From: Actinoallomurus bryophytorum
Lineage (GTDB): Bacteria; Actinomycetota; Actinomycetes; Streptosporangiales; Streptosporangiaceae
DNA: 64,000 nucleotides
Direction: 5' to 3'
Assembly (NCBI RefSeq): GCF_006716425.1
Contig: NZ_VFOZ01000003.1
Coordinates: 248,001-312,000 of the forward strand
The notes beneath the pieces were generated by a model. The model was not told where the DNA came from, ran no database searches, and was given only the letters and a program-made list of their open reading frames with translations. How positions within the stretch are numbered: the stretch's first letter is position 1; each line of letters begins with the position of its first letter. This document shows, piece by piece, positions 16,794 through 24,788 of this stretch. The position numbers were made by a program, and so were the translations under genes.

Positions 16794-18161
16794 GTGGAGG
16801 AAATGAGTCGCCTGTTCCGCTCGGCCGCCGACCACGCGGCCGGATACCGGCGGTCGTTGCCGGACCGGCCGGTCGGAGTACCCATCGACCAGAGTGCGCT
16901 GCTCGACGCGTTCTCCGGCCCGTTGCCCTCCGCCCCCTCGCCACCGGAGCAGGTGCTGGCGGACCTGCTCGCCGCGGCCGGGCCCGGTCTCGTCGCCACC
17001 GCCGGCCCGCGCTACTTCGGGTTCGTCATCGGCGGCGCGTTGCCGGCGGCGACCGCGGCCGACATCCTCGCCGCCGGCTGGGACCAGAACGCGCACAACG
17101 CCGTCACGTCGCCGGCGGCCATCGCGGCCGAGGCCGCCGCGGGCGCCTGGCTGAAGGACCTGCTGGGGATCCCGCCGTCCGCGTCGACCGGTTTCGTCAC
17201 CGGCTGCCAAGCGGCCAACACCGTCGGGCTCGCCGCCGCCCGGCACCAGGTGCTGGCGGACGCGGGCTGGGACGTCGAACGCCGCGGGCTGCTCGGAGCG
17301 CCGCCGATCCGGGTGATCGCCGGGGACGAGCGACACGCGACGATCGACCGGTCGCTGCGGCTGCTCGGGCTCGGGACGGACGTGGTCGAGCCGGTGCCCG
17401 CCGGGCCGAACGGCGCCATCGACCTCGGGTCGCTGCGGTCGCTGCTGCGAGCCGGCTCCCCGGGCCCCACCATCGTGGCTCTTCAGGCCGGCAACGTGAA
17501 CACCGGCGCCTGTGACCGGCTACGGGAGGCGTGCGAACTCATCCACCGGCACGGTGGGTGGGCGCACGTGGACGGGGCATTCGGGCTGTGGGCCGCGGCC
17601 GGCTCCGCGACCCGGCATCTCGTGGACGGAGTCGAGCTCGCGGACTCGTGGGCCTGCGACGGTCACAAATGGCTGAACCTCCCCTACGACTCGGCCTTCG
17701 CGTTCTGCGCCCGGCCCGACGTGCACGCGGCGGCCATGTCCTACGCCGCCGCGTACCTGGTCGGCTCCGGCGGCGCCCCGGCGGGATCGGAGCTCACCGT
17801 CGAGTCCTCGCGCCGGGCCCGCGGGTTCGCCGCGTGGGCCGGACTGCGCGAACTGGGCCGCGACGGGGTCGAGGCACTGGTCGACCGCTGCTGCGCGCTG
17901 GCCCGCCGGTTCGCCGACGGCCTGGCCTCGGCCGGGTTCGAGGTGGTGAACGAGGTGGTCCTCAACCAGGTGCTGGTCGCCTTCGGCGACGACGCGCGCA
18001 CCGACGAAGTGGTGGCGGCGGTGCAGGCGGACGGCACCTGCTGGGCGGGCGGTACGACCTGGCGGGGACGGCGGCTGATGCGGATCTCGGTGTCGAACGC
18101 CACCACGACCGAGGCGGACGTGGACCGGTCGATCGCCGCGATCACCCGCCTCGCCGCCTGA
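16794..18161 (+). CDS. pyridoxal-phosphate-dependent decarboxylase (group II)
   Basis: A 455-residue fold-type I PLP enzyme of the aromatic-amino-acid/glutamate decarboxylase group. The PLP lysine is in SWACDGHKWLNLPYDSAF, and the cofactor-binding Asp in WAHVDGAFGLWAA. YFGFVIGGALPAATAADIL near residue 75 is a conserved substrate-side block. It would decarboxylate an amino acid or act as an aldehyde synthase; specificity is not readable. GTG at 16794 and ATG at 16803 are both possible, and GGAGG lies between them. It stands alone, 82 bp after the esterase pseudogene. Confidence 0.88.
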   Translation: MEEMSRLFRSAADHAAGYRRSLPDRPVGVPIDQSALLDAFSGPLPSAPSPPEQVLADLLAAAGPGLVATAGPRYFGFVIGGALPAATAADILAAGWDQNAHNAVTSPAAIAAEAAAGAWLKDLLGIPPSASTGFVTGCQAANTVGLAAARHQVLADAGWDVERRGLLGAPPIRVIAGDERHATIDRSLRLLGLGTDVVEPVPAGPNGAIDLGSLRSLLRAGSPGPTIVALQAGNVNTGACDRLREACELIHRHGGWAHVDGAFGLWAAAGSATRHLVDGVELADSWACDGHKWLNLPYDSAFAFCARPDVHAAAMSYAAAYLVGSGGAPAGSELTVESSRRARGFAAWAGLRELGRDGVEALVDRCCALARRFADGLASAGFEVVNEVVLNQVLVAFGDDARTDEVVAAVQADGTCWAGGTTWRGRRLMRISVSNATTTEADVDRSIAAITRLAA

Positions 18162-18260
18162 CGCCGGCCATACTCCACCCTTCGACGCGAGGGGCGTTGG
18201 GACCGTGTACCTGGGAGAACCCTCGTCCGGACGGTGGCGGTTCCTCTAGCATTGCCCGAC

Positions 18261-19166
18261 GTGTCTGAAACTCCTTCCGGCTGGTACGACGATCCGTACG
18301 GCACCCCCGGCCTGCTGCGCTGGTGGGACGGCGGGCAGTGGACGGAGGAGACCGAACGCGCGCAGGGCCCGCAGCCCGCACCCCTGTACGACCCGCCCGT
18401 CCCGCTCTACGGGCAGCCGGAGCCCCCGTACGGGCAGGTCCCCGTACAGCCGGCCCGTCGCAACACGCTGCCCTGGGTGCTCGCGGGTGGTGCCGGGCTG
18501 GTCGCCGTGGTGGTCGCGATCGTCGCGGTGATGTTCATCGCGGGCGACGACGGCGACGGCGGGTCCGAGCCGACGGCCTCGCCCTCGGTGACCGCGAGCG
18601 CCTCCGCCTCCGCCACGGCGCAGGTGACCCGGTCGGCCGTCATCGGCACGGTCACCGACGGCAAGGCGGGCATCTCCTACGACCGGCTGGGCCCGCCGTG
18701 GACGCCCGCCGACAGCGGCTGGCTGCGTACGGACATGTTCAGCGGAGGTCAGGTGTCGGTCGTGCAGGAGCCGTTCGAGCAGTACGAGAGCTTCAACGCG
18801 ACGAGCCTGTCCGGCGTCCCGCGCGCCGCCGAGAGCGCCGGCTACACCGGCCCGCAGAACCTGTCGACGGTCGACCGGAACGTCACCGCGCGGATCATGC
18901 ACGAGAACTTCGACCTCGCCGCCGACCGGACCCCGATCTTCTCCGGGGCGCGCGCCGTGGACGGGCACCAGGCGTGGCTGGAGCGGTTCCGGCTCGACTT
19001 CACCGCCGCCAAGACGCGGCACTGGAAGTTCTCGGCCGACACGGTGGCCATCATGGTCGTCGACCTCGGGAACCGGCGCCTGGGGGAGCTGTGGGTCTCG
19101 ATACCCGACACCTTCGCCAACCAGGGCGACCTCGACCAGGTGCTCGACTCCGTCAAGGTCGGCTGA
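18261..19166 (+). CDS. DUF2510 domain membrane-anchored protein
   Basis: A 301-residue protein. Residues 5-35 are a DUF2510 domain (GWYDDPYGTPGLLRWWDGGQWT), a short Trp-rich module common in actinobacterial membrane proteins. A Pro/Tyr-rich stretch with repeats of the LYGQPEPPYGQ kind follows, then one membrane helix at about residues 73-95. The outside part has a Ser/Thr/Ala linker and about 180 residues of unrecognised sequence. GTG at 18261 is chosen because DUF2510 starts right after it. The cytoplasmic N-terminus and exported C-terminus are inferred. Role unknown. Confidence 0.8.
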   Translation: MSETPSGWYDDPYGTPGLLRWWDGGQWTEETERAQGPQPAPLYDPPVPLYGQPEPPYGQVPVQPARRNTLPWVLAGGAGLVAVVVAIVAVMFIAGDDGDGGSEPTASPSVTASASASATAQVTRSAVIGTVTDGKAGISYDRLGPPWTPADSGWLRTDMFSGGQVSVVQEPFEQYESFNATSLSGVPRAAESAGYTGPQNLSTVDRNVTARIMHENFDLAADRTPIFSGARAVDGHQAWLERFRLDFTAAKTRHWKFSADTVAIMVVDLGNRRLGELWVSIPDTFANQGDLDQVLDSVKVG

Positions 19167-19178
19167 CCCGTTCCGGCG

Positions 19179-19637
19179 TCACGGTCCGACCTGGACGCCG
19201 TCCCTGATCGCGGCGTCGATGCCCTTGACGATGCGCGGCCAGCCGCCGCCCATGAAGCGCCGCCCCACCACCTGGTAGGGGTCTTCCGGATCGAAGCCGT
19301 CGTGGGTGAGGAACAGGCGGGTGCCGGCGCCCTCGGACTCGAGGACGAAGGTCACCGTGGAGTCGAGCCCGCTCGCGTCATCCGGATCGGCGCACCAGCT
19401 GATCTTGAGCATGCGCTCCGTCTCGAAGTCGAGGACCTCGCTGTGGCCGATGCCGCCGAACCCCGCCTTCGGCTGGGGTGTGCCGTGGAAGGTGAAGGTG
19501 TGGCCGATCTCCAGCTCGAAGTCGTTCGGCATGAGCCACCGGGCCAGCAGGGCGGAGTCGGTCAGCGCCCGCCACACTTTCGCGGGCGGGTGGGGCAGGA
19601 ACTCGTCGACGCGGATCGTCCGCGGGTCGTCATTCAC
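19179..19637 (-). CDS. SRPBCC/AHSA1-like domain protein
   Basis: A 152-residue START-like protein of the AHSA1 (activator of Hsp90 ATPase homologue 1-like) group: IRVDEFLPHPPAKVWRAL at the N-terminus, WLMPNDFELEIGHTFTFHG, and the C-terminal helix GGGWPRIVKGID. These bind small hydrophobic ligands; genes of this kind often sit next to ArsR repressors, but none is here. It is transcribed from the strong promoter at 19744-19773, leaving a leader of about 100 bases with no gene in it. Confidence 0.85.
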   Translation of the reverse strand: MNDDPRTIRVDEFLPHPPAKVWRALTDSALLARWLMPNDFELEIGHTFTFHGTPQPKAGFGGIGHSEVLDFETERMLKISWCADPDDASGLDSTVTFVLESEGAGTRLFLTHDGFDPEDPYQVVGRRFMGGGWPRIVKGIDAAIRDGVQVGP

Positions 19638-19743
19638 AAGTGCTCCTCATCAAGGACGTCGCGAGGCGGCGCCGCCGACCATCACCGCAGGTCCGGCACG
19701 CGGCGCCGGGGGCGTTCGAGGCCGGTCTCCGGCCGTAGCGGAG

Positions 19744-19791
19744 ACAATAGGTAGGGAATCTCCTACCTGTCAAGCGTAGGAAATTCCCTAC
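19744..19791 (-). promoter_or_regulatory. strong promoter overlapped by two palindromic operators
   Basis: On the minus strand TTGACA (19773-19768) and TATTGT (19749-19744) are 18 bp apart. The spacer is filled by the palindrome GTAGGGAATCTCCTAC (19751-19766), extended to AGGTAGG...CCTACCT. A second copy, GTAGGAAATTCCCTAC (19776-19791), lies just upstream of the -35. The centres are 25 bp apart. The two copies are inverse complements of each other except at one base. This looks like a repressor-controlled promoter for the AHSA1-like gene, and perhaps also for the divergent SRPBCC gene. Confidence 0.75.
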
Positions 19792-19832
19792 CCGTATGTC
19801 CGATAAGCGACGCCTGTGGCATGCTCCCGTGC

Positions 19833-20345
19833 ATGGTGAGGCGGCTGCTTGCAGGGATCCTCGCGCCCGTCATCGTGTTCGTCGCCTTCTACCTGTGGGG
19901 GCGCGGCCACCCGTACACCGTCAGCCGGTCCGTCGAGATCGCCGCACCCGCCGACCGGGTCTGGGACGTCCTGACCGACCTGCGCGCCTATTCCCGCTGG
20001 AATCCCGAGATCACCGTCGTCGACGGCCAGGCGGTCAAGGGCCGGACCCTGACCCTGCGCGTCCACTCCGACCGCGGCGTCTCCACGATCCGCCCGACCG
20101 TACGGGCCGCCGAACCCGGGCGTGAGCTGCGCTGGGCGAACGACTTTCACGAGATCGGCGGCCTGGCCGACGGCGAGCAGCGGTTCACGATCGAGCCGGC
20201 CGGTCAGGGCAGGGTGAGGTTCACCCAGGCCGAGACCTTCCGTGGCATCGCGGTGCCGTTCATGCACGGCACCATGGACGCGGACTGCTCGCGTTTCGAC
20301 GCGATGAACGCCGCGCTGAAGAAGCGCGCCGAGTCAGGCAAGTGA
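19833..20345 (+). CDS. membrane-anchored SRPBCC (polyketide cyclase-like) protein
   Basis: A 170-residue protein with one N-terminal membrane helix (residues 3-22, LLAGILAPVIVFVAFYLWG) followed by a START/polyketide-cyclase-like domain: SRSVEIAAPADRVWDVLTDL and YSRWNPEI. The fold binds hydrophobic ligands; a signal anchor is unusual and suggests work at the membrane. ATG at 19833 places the helix at the extreme N-terminus; ATG 19821 would add four residues. It is divergent from the other SRPBCC gene and shares its operator region. It ends 12 bp inside the convergent hydrolase gene. Confidence 0.8.
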   Translation: MVRRLLAGILAPVIVFVAFYLWGRGHPYTVSRSVEIAAPADRVWDVLTDLRAYSRWNPEITVVDGQAVKGRTLTLRVHSDRGVSTIRPTVRAAEPGRELRWANDFHEIGGLADGEQRFTIEPAGQGRVRFTQAETFRGIAVPFMHGTMDADCSRFDAMNAALKKRAESGK

Positions 20346-21065
20346 CCCGAGCATCCGCGCCGTATCGGCGGGCCGCGACAGCATCGGATAGTGCCCCGTC
20401 GGCAACGACACCACCTGCGGCGGTCCGTCGAACCCCGCGAACATCGGGTGCCGGTCCGCGATCATCTGCCGTACCTGCGGCTCGGGGAAGATGCAGGTCA
20501 CCAGCGTCTCGGGCACCGACGTGTGGTGGTCGCGCCGCAGCGGCTGCCGGGCCGTGGCGAACGGCTGCGGCACGCCGCGCTCGCGCAGCAGCGCAAGATC
20601 GGCCTCGCTCAGCCCGGCCTGGTTGACCGGGTCCTCTCCGGTGAAGGCCGGGGGAGGCAGCCGCCAGCCGTCACCCTCGGTTGCCACCCGCTTTTCGATC
20701 TCCTCCTGCGCCTCGGGCGGATTGACGTCGAACTGGGCCATCCCGTCCGGCAGCGGCGCCGAGTCAAGGTAGACCACGCGCGACAGCCGCGTGGGAATCC
20801 GGTCGGCGGCCAGCGCGACCGGCAGGCCGCCGCCGCTGTGCCCGACGAGGATCACCTCCTCCAGCCCCGCGTACTCGATCGCGTTGACCACGTCGGCGGC
20901 GTGGGTGTCCAGGTCCACCTCGGGCGTTGCCAGGTGCGCCCGGTCGCCGAGCCCGGTCAGCGTCACCGGATGCACCTCATGGCCGCCCGCCCGCAGCTCC
21001 CGCCCGACCGCGTCCCACACCCAGGCGCCGAGCCAGAACCCCGGGACCAGTACGAATGTCGCCAT
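20334..21065 (-). CDS. alpha/beta hydrolase (EstC-like)
   Basis: A 243-residue compact alpha/beta hydrolase: FVLVPGFWLGAWVWDAVG at the start, nucleophile elbow VGHSGGG, and a C-terminal His in SLPTGHYPMLSRP. This matches the EstC/hydroxynitrile-lyase-like branch, which often acts on small esters. The ATG at 21065 has GGAAAGGAAA upstream; a longer frame to 21731 is only antisense to the WYL gene. It is divergent from that WYL regulator, a common arrangement in which the regulator controls the enzyme. Confidence 0.87.
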   Translation of the reverse strand: MATFVLVPGFWLGAWVWDAVGRELRAGGHEVHPVTLTGLGDRAHLATPEVDLDTHAADVVNAIEYAGLEEVILVGHSGGGLPVALAADRIPTRLSRVVYLDSAPLPDGMAQFDVNPPEAQEEIEKRVATEGDGWRLPPPAFTGEDPVNQAGLSEADLALLRERGVPQPFATARQPLRRDHHTSVPETLVTCIFPEPQVRQMIADRHPMFAGFDGPPQVVSLPTGHYPMLSRPADTARMLGSLA

Positions 21066-21170
21066 CACGCATTTCCTTTCCGTTCGGTGTGCCCCCGACG
21101 CTAGAGGCGAATCCGGACAGGGTCCGCCCGGTATAAATGGCATATTCGCCGGGGAATGACGGGAGAGGCG

Positions 21171-22112
21171 ATGTCGCATCCGACCACGCGCGTGCTGGCC
21201 ATGCTGGAACTGCTCCAGACACGCCGTGAGCTGACCGGCCCTGAACTCGCCGACCGCCTCGGCGTGGACGAGCGCACCGTACGCCGGTACGCCCTGCGCC
21301 TGGCCGAGCTGGGCATCCCGGTGGAGGCACGGCGCGGACGCTACGGCGGCTACCGGCTGCTGCCCGGGTACAAGCTGCCGCCGCTGATGTTCACCGACGA
21401 CGAGGCGGTGGCGGTCGTGCTGGGCCTGCTGGTCGGGCAGCGACTCGGGATCGCGACGGACGGCGCCCTGGACAAGATCCGCCGCGTGCTGCCCGCGCAA
21501 CTGCGGGACCGCGTCGCCGCGCTGCACGAGACCCTCGGGTTCACCCTGATGCCGCGTGAGGGGGCGATGCCGGACGCCTCGGTGCTGCTGGTGCTGGCCG
21601 CCGCGGCGCGCGACCGCCATCGCGTACGCCTCACGTACCGCTCGTGGAAGGGCGAGGACAGCGAACGCGAACTGGACACCTACGGCCTGGTGTTCCACTC
21701 CGGCCGCTGGTACGCCTCGGGGTTCGACCACCGGCGCGGGCAGGTGCGCACGTTCCGGGTGGACCGGGTCACGTCGGCGGTGCCGCTAGAGGCCACCTAC
21801 GCGGACCCGGGCGGGTTCGACGCCGTCGCGCGGGTGACGGAGTCGCTGGCGTCGGTGCCGTACGCGCATGAGGTCGAGGTCGTGCTGGAAACGCCCCTAG
21901 CCGATGCGCGCCGCCGGATCCCGCCGACCGTGGGCACGCTCAGCGAGACCGAGGGCGGCGTCCTGCTGCGGACCCGCGCCGAACGCCTGGACGGCATGGC
22001 GCAGCTGCTGGCCGGGCTTGGGTGCCCGTTCGTCATCCGGACGCCGGAGGAGCTGCGCGGGGCCGTACGGGCGCTGGCCGAGCACCTCGTTGAGTACTCG
22101 GCCGGGCCTTAG
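21171..22112 (+). CDS. YafY/PafC-like HTH-WYL transcriptional regulator
   Basis: A 313-residue regulator with an N-terminal winged helix (LELLQTRRELTGPELADRLG, then DERTVRRYALRLAELGI) and a central WYL domain (residues about 140-215: RVRLTYRSWKGEDSEREL, GRWYASGFDHRRGQVRTF). WYL domains sense nucleotides or other ligands. ATG at 21171 has GGGAGAGG upstream; ATG at 21156 is the alternative. TATAAAT lies about 35 bp upstream. It is divergent from the EstC-like hydrolase and probably regulates it. The last 4 bp overlap the next, convergent gene. Confidence 0.88.
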   Translation: MSHPTTRVLAMLELLQTRRELTGPELADRLGVDERTVRRYALRLAELGIPVEARRGRYGGYRLLPGYKLPPLMFTDDEAVAVVLGLLVGQRLGIATDGALDKIRRVLPAQLRDRVAALHETLGFTLMPREGAMPDASVLLVLAAAARDRHRVRLTYRSWKGEDSERELDTYGLVFHSGRWYASGFDHRRGQVRTFRVDRVTSAVPLEATYADPGGFDAVARVTESLASVPYAHEVEVVLETPLADARRRIPPTVGTLSETEGGVLLRTRAERLDGMAQLLAGLGCPFVIRTPEELRGAVRALAEHLVEYSAGP

Positions 22113-22705
22113 CCGTCGTCGCCCCGGGGCATGAGCAGCCAGCGCGCGAAACAGCCGTCGTCTCCCAGCTCGGTGTACCACCGCACGCGGAGCGTGTACG
22201 CACCTCGGTCCATGGCGACCAGGAGACCGGGGGCGATGCCGCGCGGCGTCCGCGGTCTCGTGACGGGTGGCGGTCCCGGGTCCGCGCGCACCAGCTCTGC
22301 GCCGTCCGGCCCCGTACCGTCCAGGGCGGCGCTGAACAGCGCGAGCGCGCCGCTGCCCACCTCGATCACGTCGCCTGGGGTGTCCTCCCCAGTGGGAAAG
22401 CCGAGCGCGGTGCCGAGAAGCGAGCCGTAGTCCGCGCCGGAGACCTGAACGACGGCGAGCGCATCGTGCCCGGCGGTGAAGACCTCGAGCCATCCTTCGT
22501 CCCCGACGACTCCGTCGGTGCCCACCAGCGCCGCCCGGTCCGGCCCCACCGGCAGGCCCGTCACCTCCCACCCGAGGTCGCAGATCTCCTCGAAGGCGTC
22601 CTCGTCGGTGCCGCCGTGCCAGTGCTCACGCAAGCGCGCGTCCATCGCCAGGAACGGCTCACCGTTGGTCCAGATCCGCCCCACGTGCGTCCATGAGAGC
22701 CGCAT
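22109..22705 (-). CDS. uncharacterised 198-residue protein
   Basis: I do not recognise the family with confidence. The protein is acidic and Gly-rich, with no signal peptide or membrane helix. Ordered-looking strands include GWLEVFTAGHDALAVVQVS and YTLRVRWYTELGDDGCFARW, so a mostly beta single domain is likely. The general look (a two-sheet protein closing in Leu-Arg-Val-Arg-Trp-Tyr) recalls bacterial immunity-type proteins, but no toxin gene is nearby. It starts at ATG 22705 and lies downstream of nothing on its own strand except, after 79 bp, the SDR at 22785. Confidence 0.65.
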   Translation of the reverse strand: MRLSWTHVGRIWTNGEPFLAMDARLREHWHGGTDEDAFEEICDLGWEVTGLPVGPDRAALVGTDGVVGDEGWLEVFTAGHDALAVVQVSGADYGSLLGTALGFPTGEDTPGDVIEVGSGALALFSAALDGTGPDGAELVRADPGPPPVTRPRTPRGIAPGLLVAMDRGAYTLRVRWYTELGDDGCFARWLLMPRGDDG

Positions 22706-22784
22706 GGCCGACCATTATGGACCGGAGCGCAGCCGCGCATCCGCGTCCTCACCTCGGACGGGCCGGTGGCCCCGGACGGCTGAG

Positions 22785-23552
22785 CTAGTGCACGGAGAAG
22801 CCGCCGTCGACGAAGATCGATTGGCCGGTGACGTAGGCCGAGGCGGTGCTGGCGAGGAAGACGGCGGCGCCGGCGAAGTCGTTCGGTTCGCCGTTGCGGC
22901 CGATCAGGGTGCGGGCCGCCATCGCGGCGTGGCGTTCTGGGGGGATGTGGGTGACCAAGGGGGTGATCACGAAGCCGGGTACCAGCGTGTTGCAGCACAC
23001 GCCGCGTGCGGACCAGGCCTCGGCCTGTGAGCGCGTCAGGGCGACCAGTCCGCCCTTGGAGGCGCCGTACGCGCCGCTGTTGCCGAACGCGCGGAACGAC
23101 TGCTGGGAGGCGACGTTGATGATGCGGCCGTGCCCGCGACCTGCCATGCCCGGCCCGAACCGCTGGCCGAGCAGGAACGGTGCGTCCAGGTTGACCGCCA
23201 TGGTGTGGTCCCAGGCGGGCTCGTCCAGCTCGTCCATGGGCGGCCGCAGGTTGATACCTGCGCAGTTCACCAGGATGTCCGGTTCGCCGAACGCCCGTTC
23301 CGCCTCGTCGCCGGCCCGTGCCACCTGTGTACGCTCGCCCAGGTCGGCTACGACGTAGGCGGCACGGCCGCCGCCGGACTCCAGGTCGGCGACCGTCTCT
23401 CGCAGGGCGGCCTCGCGCCGGGCGATGAGCACGACGCTCGCTCCCGCCCCCGCCAGCGCACCCGCGATGCCGCGCCCGATGCCGGAACTTCCGCCGGTCA
23501 CCATGGCCACCCGGCCCGTAAGCCCGAACGTCTTCTCGAGGAACCCCGTCAC
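22785..23552 (-). CDS. SDR family oxidoreductase
   Basis: A 255-residue classical short-chain dehydrogenase. The cofactor site reads VTGGSSGIGRGIAGAL, the strand-4 motif NCAG is in ILVNCAGINL, and the active site is Ser in NVASQQS and YGASKGG. The closing TGQSIFVDGGFS is typical of 3-ketoacyl reductase/gluconate dehydrogenase-like members. GTG at 23552 is chosen because it gives the usual distance to the Rossmann motif; the frame continues to 23636 without homology. The gap to the DUF397 gene upstream is 38 bp, so both may share the XRE transcript. Confidence 0.88.
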   Translation of the reverse strand: MTGFLEKTFGLTGRVAMVTGGSSGIGRGIAGALAGAGASVVLIARREAALRETVADLESGGGRAAYVVADLGERTQVARAGDEAERAFGEPDILVNCAGINLRPPMDELDEPAWDHTMAVNLDAPFLLGQRFGPGMAGRGHGRIINVASQQSFRAFGNSGAYGASKGGLVALTRSQAEAWSARGVCCNTLVPGFVITPLVTHIPPERHAAMAARTLIGRNGEPNDFAGAAVFLASTASAYVTGQSIFVDGGFSVH

Positions 23553-23590
23553 GGCCGAAACGCTATCGGTTCTGTGGAAACGGGCCGCAC

Positions 23591-23704
23591 CTAGCCAGGC
23601 CGGACGTCCACGGTAAGCGTGGCGACCTCGACACAATCCCCACCGGTGTCGCCGCTGCGGCTGCTCTTACGCCACTGGTCAGGCGACAGGTCGAGGGCGC
23701 TCAT
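23591..23704 (-). CDS. short DUF397 domain protein
   Basis: A 37-residue gene: MSALDLSPDQWRKSSRSG, then Gly-Asp-Cys-Val-Glu-Val-Ala, then Val-Asp-Val-Arg-Pro-Gly and stop. The Trp-x-Lys-Ser-Ser and Cys-Val-Glu-Val-Ala motifs are those of DUF397. Family members are usually about 60-75 residues and go on through an Arg-Asp-Ser-Lys block to a Phe-x-Pro-x-x-Trp end, which is absent. Its ATG overlaps the XRE stop codon (ATGA), the normal arrangement for this pair. It may be a genuine short version or a truncated one. Confidence 0.75.
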   Translation of the reverse strand: MSALDLSPDQWRKSSRSGDTGGDCVEVATLTVDVRPG

Positions 23705-24522
23705 AGACTCTCCAAAGTCACGTGGAGTAATTTTAGGGATTCATCTGCGGAGACCGCTGCTCCCCTGATCAAATCGTAGCGCAGCTTGTATTCCCGGACG
23801 ATGGCACGATCGGCCGTGATCTGGCCGCCCACGTGCCCTTCCGCGTATACCGCCTCCGGACCGTCATCGAATCCCAGAATGGTGAACGCTCCCATCAGCC
23901 CGGGATAGGCGCCCTTGCCACTCGGAACGATCTGCATTGTCACGTTGGGCAGTTCCGCCACCTCGGTGAGGCGATGGATCTGCCCGCGCATGACCTGGTG
24001 GTCGCCGATCGTCCGCCGGATGGCCACCTCATCAAAGATGGCGACGATGCGCGGTGGCTCCGGCCGATTGAGGATCTCCTGGCGGTCCATGCGCTTGTTG
24101 ACGAGCTGTTCGATCTCCTCGAGACCGCGGCCCGCCCTCATTACCTCGTAGGCGTACTCGCGGGTCTGGAAGATTCCTTTGATCACGTTGGGTTCGAAGA
24201 CATGCATCGTGGACGCCGCGGCTTCACGCGCGACGAAATCGTTGAAGCCCGGTGGCAGTGCGGCGAGGTGACGCGTCTCGTTGATCAGTTTCCAGAGGCG
24301 TACGAACACGCCGTTGGTCTCGAAGTGGGTGTCGGCGTCCTCGGCGAACTTCTTCGACGGGATGTTCTTGCTCGCCTCGAACTGGCTGATGAGCTGCGGG
24401 GTGTATCCCAGCGTCTCGGCGAGTTCGATCTTGGAGGAGCCCGCGTCGCACCGCCAGGCGGCTAACTCGGCGGCGAACGCCCGGACCGCGGGCAGATCGT
24501 ACGGGTCGCGCTGTGCCACCAT
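23701..24522 (-). CDS. XRE/HTH regulator with DUF5753 domain
   Basis: A 273-residue regulator. Residues about 12-70 are an HTH (ELAAWRCDAGSSKIELAETL, then GYTPQLISQFEASKNIP). The rest is the DUF5753 domain of Scr1-type proteins, with FEPNVIKGIFQTREYAYEVM and the C-terminal DRAIVREYKLRYDLIRGAAV. Actinobacteria carry dozens of these paired with DUF397 proteins; the pairs behave like regulator/modulator or toxin-antitoxin-like units affecting development. ATG has GGAGG eight bases upstream. It is divergent from the ECF sigma gene with a 266-bp gap. Confidence 0.92.
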   Translation of the reverse strand: MVAQRDPYDLPAVRAFAAELAAWRCDAGSSKIELAETLGYTPQLISQFEASKNIPSKKFAEDADTHFETNGVFVRLWKLINETRHLAALPPGFNDFVAREAAASTMHVFEPNVIKGIFQTREYAYEVMRAGRGLEEIEQLVNKRMDRQEILNRPEPPRIVAIFDEVAIRRTIGDHQVMRGQIHRLTEVAELPNVTMQIVPSGKGAYPGLMGAFTILGFDDGPEAVYAEGHVGGQITADRAIVREYKLRYDLIRGAAVSADESLKLLHVTLESL

Positions 24523-24684
24523 TCCGGAACCTCCGGGAGGGGAGACCGCGTCGAGCGCGGTGAGTGACAGGTCGTTGCATAACGTAACCGGCCGGCAGGG
24601 TATCGGGGCGCCATTCAGTTGTCGTGGCCAATCCTCCTGAGTCTCCGCAGGTCAGCGATATACGTCCGTGGAGACCTTTCAAAA

Positions 24685-24697
24685 GCGGAATTTCCGC
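24685..24697. promoter_or_regulatory. 13-bp palindrome upstream of the ECF sigma gene
   Basis: GCGGAATTTCCGC is a perfect palindrome around a central T, in the 266-bp gap between the XRE and sigma genes and about 90 bp before the sigma start. It could be an operator. Apart from the XRE gene's own ribosome site, nothing else in this gap is supported. Confidence 0.3.
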
Positions 24698-24788
24698 GAA
24701 CTCGACCCCGGGCTTCGGGAGACATCAGTGTGACCATCGCCTCTTATCCGTGAAGGAGCCATCTGGTGAGACGACATTGGGTCGCAGT

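Noticed and set aside
24224-24682. A second small regulator overlapping the XRE gene
   Set aside because: It is an out-of-frame, Arg-rich reading of the XRE coding sequence and its upstream gap.
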